Source: Limnoperna fortunei
Taxonomy: Eukaryota; Mollusca; Bivalvia; Mytilida; Modiolidae
Direction: 5' to 3'
DNA: 64,000 nt
Assembly: GCA_944474755.1 (NCBI GenBank)
Contig: OX104113.1
Span: forward strand, 68,965,944 to 69,029,943
In this document: in pieces, positions 24,501 to 34,215 of the stretch
Layout of the letters: each line of letters starts with the position of its first letter
Position numbering within the stretch: position 1 is the stretch's first letter
Notes under the pieces: generated by a model
Told to the model about the DNA's origin: nothing
What the model saw: only the letters and a program-made list of their open reading frames with translations
The model's database searches: none
Program-made: the position numbers and the translations under genes

Positions 24501-27500
24501 ATTATTTACATCAATTTCCAGGATTATTTCTCTTGTGTTTTAAAACCATAAAACACTTAGATTCAGTTTTTTTCTTTCTTTTTCATTATTATTCATGGTA
24601 TGCAATATCAAACAGCACATAACCTTTATCATTAATCAAAGTTGTACTAATCCAAATTGCTTCATGGGACACCCATCTACAGAACTTATCATGATGTCAA
24701 TAATTACTATACATCTTTATTCTTTCAAGTGAAGCTCAAATACTTATCAAAGAAAATTGTTAAAGTACATACTCTTTGAAAGAACTGAAGTTTTAAACCA
24801 ATTAAAAGTGTTTGTTTATCAAAAATATTACGATTTTTAATTATGGGCCGTTGTACAATACTTTTCTTCGTTATTTACAGTTCCGGTAATTAGTCACATC
24901 CGGTAAATAAACAAATGGCGCGTAATACATTTGAAAGACGTAAATCGTTTGAAAATATGTTAAATACGCATATTATTTGCCGTTTTTAGTTTGAATTAAA
25001 CATTTACTGATAAATTGGAATTCAGATTGGTAGTCAGAGTGAAGTATTTGGACCAGATTTACAAGTGTCTGATGCGAACCATCGGGCGACTTAAGGGAAA
25101 TGACAGGGCGACTTCGACTTCGCTTTTGAGGCGCCTAAGGGCGACTTCAGGTCCTAGTAGGGCGACTTTGTCGCCCACTTCGCCCAGTGTGGTGAGCCCT
25201 GCCCTGTGTCAAAGAAACCCCAAAAAACGTTCTGATCAAAACGTTAAATATATGCTCCACAATGACACTATGTGACAAAGATTCCTTGAAATTATCAAAT
25301 TCCATTCAGTGGTGTAGGTGTAGTTGCAGATAAGAAATGAGTACCATAAGTGTAATGGATGGACGGACAACCCCTGTTGAAATTTTCCACTTTTTAAATG
25401 GTATTAAAAATGATAATAACAATTGTTACTTTCTACTTTGGTCGCATTGACTACTCTATCTACTTATATGTAGACTAATTAGAGCAGTAGTTAAGATTCT
25501 CACCTTGGATAAAGACTATGCACACTTCGATCAACTCTACCATCAGTGTACTTTCTTATTGATAAAGGTTCTCCTATATGCACATGAACATTACCGAAGT
25601 CTTCAGATAAAATTTTTCTAGCTTTAAATAAACCCTAAAAAGAAAAATAAGACATGTAGTGGTATTGCATATGATAAATTTAAGGCAAAACATTCTACTT
25701 TCTCTGTGATTAATACTTAACTGAAATTCAGATGTACTTACTGAAGTTGATTCTTTAGGCTTTGGAACTCCTAATATTTCATATGCATATAAGGTTTCTT
25801 CTAAAATCTTATCATAGCTAATGCTGACAGGGATGACCATTATGTCTGGGATGTGGGCTTTAAAGTAAGGTTCTAATGATGCTGACAACATGCCTGAAAA
25901 TATTTAAGGCAAAAAACATAGACGATGGTACACAATCCTTTATCCTACTATTAAGCATAGTCAGAAACAGACATGTGCAAATGGAATTTAAGTTTTTTAA
26001 ATGTAAAACATTGTTTAAAAAATGACTTTGAACGAAATCCACAGAATCATTTACTGAAATACATAAATATTATACAGGTATGACATAATTTTTATTTGTA
26101 TGTCCTTAACTTATTATTGTTTAAATTTCTCCTTTTGTCAAGAATATATGTGACAACTTTCTATATATTCGTATTCACTTAGTTAATAATTTACTGTATA
26201 ATAGGACTGTATTTAAACTGTTGTGTTGATTACAGTACATGTACCAGTTAATTCTGTGTTTCTTTTAAGGTTTTTTTCATTTAAAAATGTATATCACAGG
26301 GTATGACAGAAGTTAAAAAATTGACCACAAATAGTTTGTTCAATTTTTTGCTTTATCTCACAGGTCTACAACTATTGTTGATCAACAACCAATGTCCCAA
26401 AGTAAAAAGTCATTCAATAGACTACAATAGACTTCTTATTAAAATAGAGGGGGCCTCAGTGGCTGAGTGGTTGAGGTAGTTCATATACTATTGATAACAC
26501 GATTTGTCAACAAGGAGGTTGTAGGTTTGAGTCTCACTGCGGGCAGGGTGCACTCGACTCCAATCTTATAGCGAAACACATGAAACCTTTCCTGAGTATA
26601 AGATGGTGTTGGTCAGGGTATTTAAACTTTTGGAAGATGAACTGTCCCATTGTTTGAATACAATACCTATTGTTCTCTCAGCAGTTTATTCAGTGGGTAC
26701 TTTAAATCTGACAAGGAGAAGTAAATCATTGATTGATTAATTTTTATATGGAAAAAACTAAACACCCTTATGAAAATATATATGCCTATACTTAATTGTA
26801 TTATTACTAATGGTGTCCAAATAATTATTGTAACAATTTGATGTCAATGATTTCTGAAGAAAACCATATTTTATTTGAACAGTATATGCATTCTGTTTTC
26901 ACTAATACATCTTGCTGCCAGTCATTCCACATAATTCTTCATTAAAAAAAATAAATAAATGGGGTTTTCATTAAAAACAAGCATTTACAAATGAATGTGG
27001 GTTTCCAGACATAATACAGAAAGCCTAACCACAGACAATAATGGGTAGCTAGTGCACCAGGTATAATTTAGTTGCATGCCAAAGAAACCAACCTAATGTG
27101 TAGATGTTAAAAAAGTAGACTAAGCAAATTGTAACAATTAGAAAAGCAGCACTATTTAATCCATCCTATTTCTAGATTTTGTTTTCAGTCAGAATGTTCT
27201 TTTCACTGGTTTATTCCCATTTCCCTAATGCGTTTTTTATCTGGTGACTTGTTATCACGATGACTTAATACATGTAAATACTGCTTTCATATATTGAAAC
27301 AGATATTGAGATCAAACAGCGGTTTCACTTTTGGTTACACAAGAACTGCAATTGTGATGCTGTGTTAGATAGAATAACTCATGAAAAATCAGAGAACATT
27401 TTTAAACACTGTCGATATATTCATTAAAATTATCTCCCTTGTTGAGTGTAAATTTTCAGTTACTGTATAAAAATGGTGTATTTATTTTTTTTAAAGGTGC

Positions 27501-30500
27501 TACTAATTTTACAATTTAGGATTTAATGTCTGAAAAAAAAGGATAAAAAAAGTTATTGTCATTTTGAGATTTTTCACAAATCTATGGGGGCAGTTCCTCA
27601 CATAATGACAAATAAAATTAATAAAATCAAACACAGAAGTAAAAACAGAAACATAACATGCAATCCTACTATATATTGGGTAAGGACACTCTGTAGGACA
27701 AACAAAACTTTAATTGGAGACATAAATTCTGGGGGGAAAACAGGTGCTCCAAAATTGTGAGCATTACAAGTATTACCAACAACCCTCATGTTTTATTTTT
27801 GTATATATACTGAGTGGTAAGTCTATTTTGGTACAAGGAAAGACAATATTATTGAAATATTATACTATATAGATATAAACTGTGTAATACTAATTAATCA
27901 ACAAGCCCATGATCTCCCCAAATATAAACATAGTCATTATTAAGTACATGTAGTAGTTGGTCAAACCTAAGTTAAATACAAATTTCAGTAACATAATTGG
28001 TTTGAATAAAAAATATGTCTGTTTAAAATACGTGTAGAAATAGAAATAAATTGGAATTGGGACGACAGAAATAATTTTTTTTGGACATTAAAACATGTTG
28101 CTAGTATTTTAAAACATAGCAAAACTTTTTGCAAAATTTTGAAAAAGTTCAGCAATAGACAATTTTGTCCTAAATGATAAATATGGCATATAATGTAGTT
28201 CAGCATTGCACAACAAATCCTCCCTGCAATCAGTGAAGTTTCATGTATTTTCACCATTGGGGAGTTTACTTTTTGGCATAGGAAAATTAATCAATGAGTG
28301 ATTGACTTTTCCTTGTCAGATTTAAAGTACCCACTGAATAAACTGCAGAGAGAACAATAGGTATTGTATTCAAACAATGGGACAGTTCATCTTCCAAAAG
28401 TTTAAATACCCTGACCAACACCAGCTTATACTCAGGAAAGGTATCATGTGGTCTGCTATAATTGACAGGGATTGCTAGCTTTACTACTGATGGTCTGGGG
28501 TTTTCTCTGGGTACTCTGGCTTCCTCCCTCAATAAAAACTGGTCACCATGATACAGCTGAAAAATTAATTAAAGTGGCGTTAAAACAATATTCACAAAAA
28601 CATAACAAACTTATTGGAATAGCATTATGTCTACATCATTCCTGTTTTTACACCAATAAAGAGTTCCATGAATCATACCAGATGACCTTCAAACAATAAA
28701 CTTATTTCAATGTAACAGTCAAGAAATGAGGAGTTTTAGTGTTAAAATACAATATTTTGGGATTATAGGTGTATTTGCCATATATTTCATCGGCTTAAAT
28801 GCATTGATTTACAGTGAAAATGTCCCAACCTATAATCTAAGAATATTGTACTTGTTTATTTAAACACAACCTACCAAATTTAGGAGCATATGATTTTGAA
28901 GTTCTGCTTCTTGTTCCTTCAACATAGAATTCTATTGGGTGATCACCATTGCAGAGCTGTGATTGGACATATTCTGTAAACACTGCCCAATATAATGGAT
29001 CATCTCCAAAGCTTCTTCTTATATAGAAGGCACCACTATTTCGCAATAACCATCCAAAAAATTTCATTCCCATGAAATCTATTATAAAAATTATATGCAT
29101 TTAGTAATTTCTATTCTTATAGTTAAAATTTATAAAGGACAAAATTTGTAATTTTATGGATGCAGAAATTGTTTATTGCGTCTTACAAATGATTTTTAAA
29201 AATGTACCAAAAACTTAAATTACATAAGGGGGGACCTTAAGGATTGTGTGAGATTTTGTCTCGTGCCGTGAGATATCACATGTATGCCCCTGGCTGCTGC
29301 TATCACAGGAAGTGGAAGATCATATGAGTAAAACACAAAGGACATTTAAAGGAAGTCAAACTCACCCATGGCTGCTGCTATCACAGGAAGTGGAAGATCA
29401 TATGAGTAAAACACATAGGACATTAAAAGGAAGTCAAAGTAACTTCTATGGCTAGGCATCAGTAACACTGGGTATTCTACTAACATCTCTCTAACCTTAA
29501 ACAAAATAAGAAAATGTAACATAAAATGTAAAATATCCTGCCTAAACCCCTTTATTCCAGTCACATTTTAAATTAACAAGCTTATTCTTTAAATTTAATT
29601 TAGATAATTAAAAATAGTAACAGAAATGGGGACATTAAATGATTCAACACCATTCCTTTTTTAAATATGCAAAATTTATCTATTTTGATTTCAATAACAT
29701 AAAAGTAAAAATTTTTTACAAAAAAGCAAATTGATCTCCTTTGCAAAAAGTAACAAATTTGAGAAAGCAAGTTCTGGAGCAGATTAAAGTAAACAAACAT
29801 CAGAAATGAACATCAATAGGTGGGAACAACATAATTCTCACGCTTTGTAGTGGGTTATTATTAACAATATAAATTAATAAACATAATTCTTGAATAATAT
29901 TCTATAACAAATTATATTTAAAGAGAAGAAAAAGTGAACCTTAAGTATGGACGTAAATTAATTATTAAAATACCAAGAAAACAACTACTAAAAATGAATA
30001 AAAACAAATAACAGAGTACAAATACAAGGTCAACGCTTGGACAATATTTGTGTCAAAATAACTTTTTCCATTTAATATTTGCCAGAATAATATATAATTT
30101 TTGTACAAGTACACTATTAAATGAACCTTTTGTATTCCTTCTGTGTTGACATAAATTCTCTTGAACAGAGCCTTAAGTACTTTGACTAAAAACATGGCAA
30201 ATCCTCGGATAGCTCCAATCCTGAGGTTGTGCGCCATTTCATCCACTATATCCTCAGCTTGCTTCCAAACCTCTTTAATTGGCATTCCACTCTCAGAACA
30301 AACCTGAAACATTTTATGATTATATGATACATAATCTTTTAACAGATTAACTTCTGAACATGTAAGAGATGTCTCATACATGTATTTCAAAGCAAAAATA
30401 TTTTTAATGACTGTAACACAATAGTGCAATTTTAAGTATAATGTTTTTGTTTATTTTAATAATGTTTAACGCCACTTTCAACAATTTTTCAACTAAAATC

Positions 30501-31292
30501 CCTCATATTTTGAAGAAAAAATGCCAATCCTTGTCAATTAAGATTGCAGTCGAGCATACACTGCCTGCAGTGCGACTCAAACATGCAACCTCAGTGTTGA
30601 CAGGCACAATCAATAGTAGAATATCTACCTTTACCACTTAGTCATTGAGACCCATTAAGAATAATGTATTTTATAGTGTCTATAATAATACAACATTATA
30701 CAGCTCATTACAATATTAACTGCAATATACCTTAATTGGCTGCGTATGACAAACATTAACATTTTAAATATGCCCCTTACCAAATGTTCTTACCCCGCTA
30801 TCAAATGATCTTTTGAGCAAAAAAGTGACAAGTATAGACAACAGACTACAGTTAGTAGTACAACAAGATGCCTGTATCATGACAATAAAAACAAAATATA
30901 ATAATAATAATTTAGCTGTATACAGTAACTGAAATTTAGCATAAGCACAGTAAATATACTGTCATTGTTCATTTGGGTCTTTAAAAAAACCCACAAAAGT
31001 TTGCAATGGCTGCAATGATAAATTATGAAATTCAACATCCCACTACCATACTCATACCTGTTCAACAGCATACTTGACACGATCACTATTTATTACATGT
31101 TTTCGAATGTCAGCAGGTGTTCTTGGTTTGTTGTATTTATATACAGGTTCTTCTCTTTTTCTGAATGACCAGGCAACATCACTTGTGTTTCTTCTATCTT
31201 CTAAGATGTCTTCATAAATATCTTTCTGACGAGCAGACACCAGACGAGGATTATCTAAAACATACAGAAATGGATCTTGAAAGGTCTTAAAG
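15447..31292 (-). CDS. GNPAT: GNPAT: dihydroxyacetone-phosphate O-acyltransferase (13 exons located)
   Basis: Transfers an acyl group from acyl-CoA to dihydroxyacetone phosphate, the first step of ether-lipid/plasmalogen synthesis on the inner peroxisomal membrane. Thirteen minus-strand exons (listed separately) join with consistent phases and about 685 codons, close to the roughly 680 residues of vertebrate GNPAT. The four acyltransferase motifs are visible: motif I PSHRSYFD (HxxxxD, catalytic), motif II GAFYIRR, motif III EGTRSR, motif [11 protein letters not shown]. Family signatures [52 protein letters not shown] and NQLMHIFVR are present. The initiator exon upstream of 31292 was not found. 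The C-terminus has two possible acceptors and neither gives an -SKL/-AKL peroxisome signal. Introns carry many transposable elements. Confidence 0.95.
15882..15943 (-). CDS. GNPAT: GNPAT penultimate exon
   Basis: Acceptor attttcag, donor ATAG|GTAAGAG. Encodes [20 protein letters not shown]; the MFPNTVKL part aligns with the IFNVNEPATTKL region near the vertebrate C-terminus. Both splice phases fit. Confidence 0.75.
16168..17095 (+). mobile_element. noncoding element with internal ~146-bp tandem repeats (pearl/Helitron-like?)
   Basis: Ends are TGTCTCGCCTGC (16168) and its complement GCAGGCGAGACA (17084-17095). Five internal repeats align on gaggtcaaggtcagg at about 16341, 16487, 16633, 16779 and 16909 (period 146, last unit shortened by 16). 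A (CCG)n stretch and a hairpin (gtctcgcctccagcgac, then gtcgcaggcgagac) lie at the right end. A tandem-repeat core and a hairpin 3' end recall bivalve pearl elements, from memory. No ORF of note. Confidence 0.75.
17735..17946 (-). CDS. GNPAT: GNPAT exon
   Basis: Acceptor tattttcag; encodes IVCKCLLS and a helical stretch ([20 protein letters not shown]), ending ATRKER; donor AAG|GTTTGT, phase 2. Confidence 0.9.
18399..18539 (-). CDS. GNPAT: GNPAT exon
   Basis: Encodes [20 protein letters not shown] through FEPFLLGYW; donor TGG|GTAAAT. 47 codons, phase 0. Confidence 0.9.
19294..19514. repeat. 159-bp tandem duplication in GNPAT intron, second unit interrupted
   Basis: accttctatgttaattttac starts at 19294 and again at 19453. 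The first unit continues uninterrupted as aatattttataacagtg. The second breaks at 19514 and resumes at about 20314, so an ~800-bp insert lies inside the second unit. Confidence 0.85.
19515..20313 (+). mobile_element. Crypton-like element fragment with terminal palindrome
   Basis: Inserted in a duplicated intron sequence (see 19294). On the plus strand 19791-20028 two overlapping frames encode [18 protein letters not shown] and then [20 protein letters not shown] with [18 protein letters not shown]. That block resembles the N-terminal part of Crypton-type (tyrosine recombinase, DUF3504/QRICH1-like) proteins as remembered. There is no recombinase catalytic region, so this is at most a non-autonomous remnant. 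The palindrome at 20170-20310 forms the right end. Confidence 0.5.
20170..20310. repeat. 141-bp near-perfect palindrome
   Basis: Arms 20170-20239 and 20241-20310 are complementary over about 70 nt with roughly eight mismatches and a one-base centre (for example caatatgatgttttatggag against ctccataaaacctcatattg). As RNA or single-stranded DNA it would form a long hairpin. Confidence 0.9.
20431..20510 (-). CDS. GNPAT: GNPAT exon
   Basis: Encodes [20 protein letters not shown] and NTKQ; donor CAG|GTAAGT. The FIFMPGN block corresponds to FIFLPGN in vertebrates. Confidence 0.92.
21020..21274 (-). CDS. GNPAT: GNPAT exon
   Basis: Acceptor actatag, donor A|GTAAGTAT. Encodes [20 protein letters not shown] and [16 protein letters not shown]. 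Its phase fits both neighbours. Confidence 0.92.
21384..21642 (-). mobile_element. SINE copy with 12-bp target-site duplication
   Basis: Full-length, minus orientation, with a gtttgtttgaat tail and the ggtggccgagtggttaaggt head. GCATAATGTTTT is repeated at 21372-21383 and 21643-21654. Lies in a GNPAT intron, in the same direction as the gene. Confidence 0.92.
22736..22832. repeat. cluster of ggtccagtaata direct and inverted repeats
   Basis: ggtccagtaata occurs twice in direct orientation, then as tattactggacc, then again as tgtccagtaatac. Short intronic structure of unknown origin. Confidence 0.5.
22961..23181 (-). CDS. GNPAT: GNPAT exon
   Basis: Encodes [20 protein letters not shown] and ends GAYIDWP + G at donor CCAG|GTAGAA; matches the IENMVLSPWTL region of vertebrate GNPAT. 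Confidence 0.93.
23910..24177 (-). mobile_element. SINE copy, diverged
   Basis: Minus orientation, full length. Flanks cattttctga and cacattctga look like an aged target-site duplication. Intronic in GNPAT. Confidence 0.85.
24341..25201. mobile_element. hAT-like non-autonomous element (861 bp)
   Basis: Ends CAGGGGTCACCACACT and AGTGTGGTGAGCCCTG form 16-bp inverted repeats of the hAT style. CCCTGT abuts both ends. Subterminal regions are packed with palindromic words (agggagaagtgacttctccct-like on the left, gggcgactttgtcgccc on the right), a possible transposase-binding arrangement. No transposase ORF. Lies in a GNPAT intron. Confidence 0.7.
25504..25634 (-). CDS. GNPAT: GNPAT exon
   Basis: Acceptor tttttag; encodes [20 protein letters not shown] followed by GEPLSIRK; donor CCAAG|GTGAGA, phase 2. 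Confidence 0.93.
25742..25893 (-). CDS. GNPAT: GNPAT exon with motif IV
   Basis: Encodes [20 protein letters not shown], then YDKILEETL and [10 protein letters not shown] at donor TCA|GTAAGT. Nearly identical in the core to vertebrate GNPAT. Confidence 0.95.
26449..28600 (+). mobile_element. SINE split by a nested DNA element
   Basis: The SINE head (gcctcagtggctgagtggtt through cactcgactccaatctta) ends at 26568 and the body resumes at 28461 (attgacagggattgctagct) to a degenerate tail near 28600. In intact copies caatctta and attgacaagg are adjacent, so the 1.9 kb between is an insertion. The SINE is older than its invader. Confidence 0.9.
26569..28458. mobile_element. 1.89-kb DNA element with ~177-bp terminal inverted repeats and TA target duplication
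   Basis: Begins TAGCGAAACACATGAAACC and ends with the complement of TAGCAGACCACATGATACC. Similarity of the ends continues inward about 177 bp (26569-26745 against 28281-28458). TA is duplicated at the insertion point. The interior has only short meaningless ORFs, so it is non-autonomous. Long inverted repeats with TA duplication fit a Tc1/mariner-related or similar family; the family is not determined. Confidence 0.88.
28875..29078 (-). CDS. GNPAT: GNPAT exon with motifs II and III
   Basis: Acceptor tataatag, donor TTTG|GTAGGT. Encodes [30 protein letters not shown] and FYVEGTRSR (motif III, glycerol-phosphate-type substrate binding), ending APKFG. Phase 1 in, 1 out. Confidence 0.95.
29291..29360 (-). 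pseudogene. partial duplicate of the 3' end of the preceding GNPAT exon
   Basis: 70 bp repeat the 29369-29438 segment at an offset of 78 bp with only a few differences (for example cacaaagg against cacatagg). It starts 8 bp past the true exon's last aligned base and ends in cccctgg where the real exon has the ctcaccc donor, so it has no usable splice donor. Confidence 0.9.
29366..29495 (-). CDS. GNPAT: GNPAT exon with motif I (HxxxxD)
   Basis: Encodes [18 protein letters not shown] and [12 protein letters not shown]; donor G|GTGAGT. The His and Asp of HRSYFD are the catalytic pair. Its last 65 or so bases are duplicated immediately downstream in the intron. Confidence 0.95.
30127..30303 (-). 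CDS. GNPAT: GNPAT exon
   Basis: Acceptor atgtttcag, donor AAAAG|GTTCAT. Encodes [18 protein letters not shown] and ends NTEGIQK. 59 codons, phase 0 at both ends. Confidence 0.92.
30440..30655 (-). mobile_element. SINE copy, degenerate
   Basis: Minus orientation; taacgccactttcaacaatt tail and a shortened body lacking part of the cctgacctgcgg region, ending in the tRNA-like head. Lies in the first mapped GNPAT intron. Confidence 0.8.
31058..31292 (-). CDS. GNPAT: GNPAT, first located exon (N-terminal region)
   Basis: Encodes [12 protein letters not shown], then EDILEDRR, ending KYAVEQ at donor CAG|GTATGAG. Acceptor placed at TTGTTCAG (31293); alternatives lie 7 and 16 nt downstream. No in-frame ATG, so a further 5' exon must exist. 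Confidence 0.85.
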
Positions 31293-31818
31293 CTGAACAA
31301 TTGTATCAAATATGACACATGACAGACCTGGTGTTGAATTCATCTTCATGTCAGATTTGTAAATTCATCAGACAAAATGTCTGCAGTTAGCACATAGAAC
31401 AACTGACAACTTTTTAACTTTATTAGAACAATTTCCTAATTCTTGCTAATTTGTTTAAAAAAATAATCTTTGGTATTTAGCATGGCCAAATACATGTATA
31501 GTTAATGACCATTTGGACTGAATCAATTGCAGAAAGAAATTTTTCATTTAATGTATGCTATATTCTCCCTATGAATTTTGGAAAGCACTGTTGTGTAGAG
31601 TTGTAGTGTTTTACAAATGGTCCAATTTTCAGTAGCATGTCGTGTTGTACATGTACATTTCTTGCATCACATGCATTTTTGTGTTTGTGTTATCTCTAAC
31701 AGAGGGGTAGCTTTGTTGAATTTAATACATGTTGTAAATGAGACAGCATTAATATTTTTCTTAATTTATGTTTGTGTTAAATTATTGGCATACATAAAAG
31801 ATGATAACAGATCTTTAA
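31293..31818. other. upstream of located GNPAT exons; possible first exon not resolved
   Basis: On the minus strand an ATG-containing stretch near 31340-31362 precedes a weak GT. Joining it to the next exon would need a ~70-bp intron with poor signals, so it is not called. Confidence 0.3.
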
Positions 31819-33389
31819 ATGGAAACTTCGCGAAAAAATGAAAATTTGATATGTTTTTCTTCAACTAAAAAGAAACACATTTGCCTCTTGATGTTTTATT
31901 ATATTTTCAGTGGTTAAGTTTCTGCATGGAATTTACCGTGTAAAAAATGCACTTTTGGAGGTCCGCCATCTTGTCATATCTCGTCACTAGATGGTGATAC
32001 TAGACATCCAAGTACCTTAAAAGTCATCGTATGATAATAACGCGAAACGGTCAATAACAGATTAAGGTTGTACTATAAGCCAAGGTTGAGGAAAGATTAC
32101 GTTTCGTATTCCTGATCTATATATATAAGCAAAAAAAACCCGACTTGTGTAACAAGTAGTTATCCAATTTAAAGACTTCTACTTAAGACTATTTCCACAG
32201 CAACAACGGTAAACGGAAAGAAAGTCACAGTTTTGATAGGAAAAAAAGACCATAAATATCAATTAAATTGAAAATTATTCGTATCATTATTTTCAACTTA
32301 ATCAGATTATGCAACTTATTGAATGAAACTTTTTTTTATACAAAATATTTACGAAGTTGACTATTTAAGAAATAACGGTCATTAAATGAATTTTTTTTAA
32401 ATACTCTGGTTTTCGCGCATCAAAATTTCCCTTCACGTTTAGTACATTTATAATTATTATTATGTTACTATTATAATTATTATTACTGGTAACATTTATT
32501 GTGCTTGTGCTTGTGCGTAACACAGTTTCCAAACTTTTACATGTTGTGTATATTTGAGTTAACGTGTAAGTTTTACGTTTCCTCAGACTTGGCATCTAAA
32601 GGTATTCGAAATCTTATATACATCCTGTGTTCTGACACTTCGGTGTATTCAAATCATACCTGTCCTTGGCAGGAGGGGTGTGCCTTTCTAATTTCGAATT
32701 ACATGATAACCTTTAATCTGGTTAGCTTTTGAAAAAGTCTGAATATTCATACTTCAAAGTCGGCGTCAAATGATCTAGTAATTGCAATAAACATCCTGTT
32801 TGTTTACCTGCTAATTCTGTTAATTACCCTTCATAAACGAGTAATGATTTACCTGTAACATTTTCACGTCCAGGTAGGTACAACCTCCGTTTCAAGACGT
32901 GCAAAATTATCCACGGAATTTTATTTTATACATAAAAATAATCATATAAATATATTTTTTATTACAATTATTATTTAGGTAAATTATATCTGAGTTAAAT
33001 GAAGACAGGTAGGTTAAAATTTGTGTCTAAAAATACTTTTATTAAAACAAAGATCATTAAAACATTTAGACATATTTGGTAATCTTATGTTGTCAGCCGG
33101 TCATTAGTCATCGCCACAGTTTTCCCTTCAAAGAGCTAAGGCAGAAAAACATATTTTTAAACTGGATTATTTATCATATTTACTGGATTATTACATTTAT
33201 CACGTCACAAACGCAGTCACGTGATAAAATACTGTCAATATGGCGGCCCCCATACACAAAATTTTACCACCTTTAATCTACTCTAGAAGCGTAAGGGTAA
33301 AGAATACAATAAAACATCAAAAGGCAATTATATTTCTTTTTATTTGAAGAATAACATATCAAATTTTCATTTTTTCGTGAAGTTTCCCT
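31819..33389. mobile_element. TTAA-flanked inverted-repeat element, copy 1 (1.57 kb)
   Basis: Ends (A)TGGAAACTTCGCG and its near complement CGTGAAGTTTCCCT lie inside TTAA on both sides. Inverted similarity runs inward about 85-150 bp (aaaatgaaaatttgatatg, aaaaagaaa, tgatgttttatt). A related copy is at 44919-46415 and a fragment near 54530. Non-autonomous; the TTAA flank is suggestive of a piggyBac-type mechanism but not proof. Confidence 0.85.
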
Positions 33390-34215
33390 TTAAATACAAA
33401 GCTACTATTAACATTGGCACTAATAACAAATAACACTAAAGCTACTGCAGCAATGTGCCATGTACAAACATTTTGCATAATCTTGATACCTGTCTCATTT
33501 CCTTTTTTGTATAACTCATTAGTTTAAGTACTTTCATTTTTTTATTTAATCAAGTGTGTTATTCAACATTTAGATGTAGTTAAGTGTATAATTCAACAAG
33601 CAAAACAGATAATTTCAATAGTTATTAATCTTTTAGACACACATCAGCACATTGAAAAGTTCTGTATGATCTTTCACAAACAACTGGGTATGATTAAATT
33701 GTTTTTCTCATTTAATAAAGTATTAATTTCAATTACTTTCTGCAAAATTTAAATAAAGTGGGTCAAGATTTATACATTAATTCTTTCATTTTGTTTAAAA
33801 TGTTTGGTTAGCATTTTTTGTTAGAAATACTACACCATGAACACAAAATACATGTATACTGCATAATAAGGTACTAATGCAGGGGAAGCAACTCTGGACT
33901 GGTATATGTGCTTAGTGGTTTTTTGCCAAAATTTATCAGCTTACATATTCATGCAGATTTATGGATATGGACCACAATTTAATTACAGATAGTTTAGTAA
34001 TTCATTGCTAATTTCTGCTCAAATAACAGAAATAACATAATTAAAATTTACAAGACGGTATGTACGAAATGTGTACTGAAAGTAACAAATCGCAGTGACC
34101 ACCATATGCAAATTTTTTGTGGGGAAACTTAAGGAAATTAAGTGTAGACTCCAATTACAATACCCACATAAAATGAAGGAAACCATTAAAGATTTAACCT
34201 AATTTGTCTTATTTA
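33390..34215. other. intergenic, nothing recognised
   Basis: A/T-rich spacer between two inverted-repeat elements and between the divergent GNPAT and hydrolase genes. Confidence 0.4.

Noticed and set aside
28287..28532. 81-residue minus-strand ORF
   Set aside because: It spans the inverted repeat of the nested element and the SINE body, so it is a chance frame in repeats.
31318..31362. Short ATG-containing stretch as GNPAT first exon
   Set aside because: It would need a ~70-bp intron with a non-consensus donor, and phase agrees only with one of several acceptor choices.
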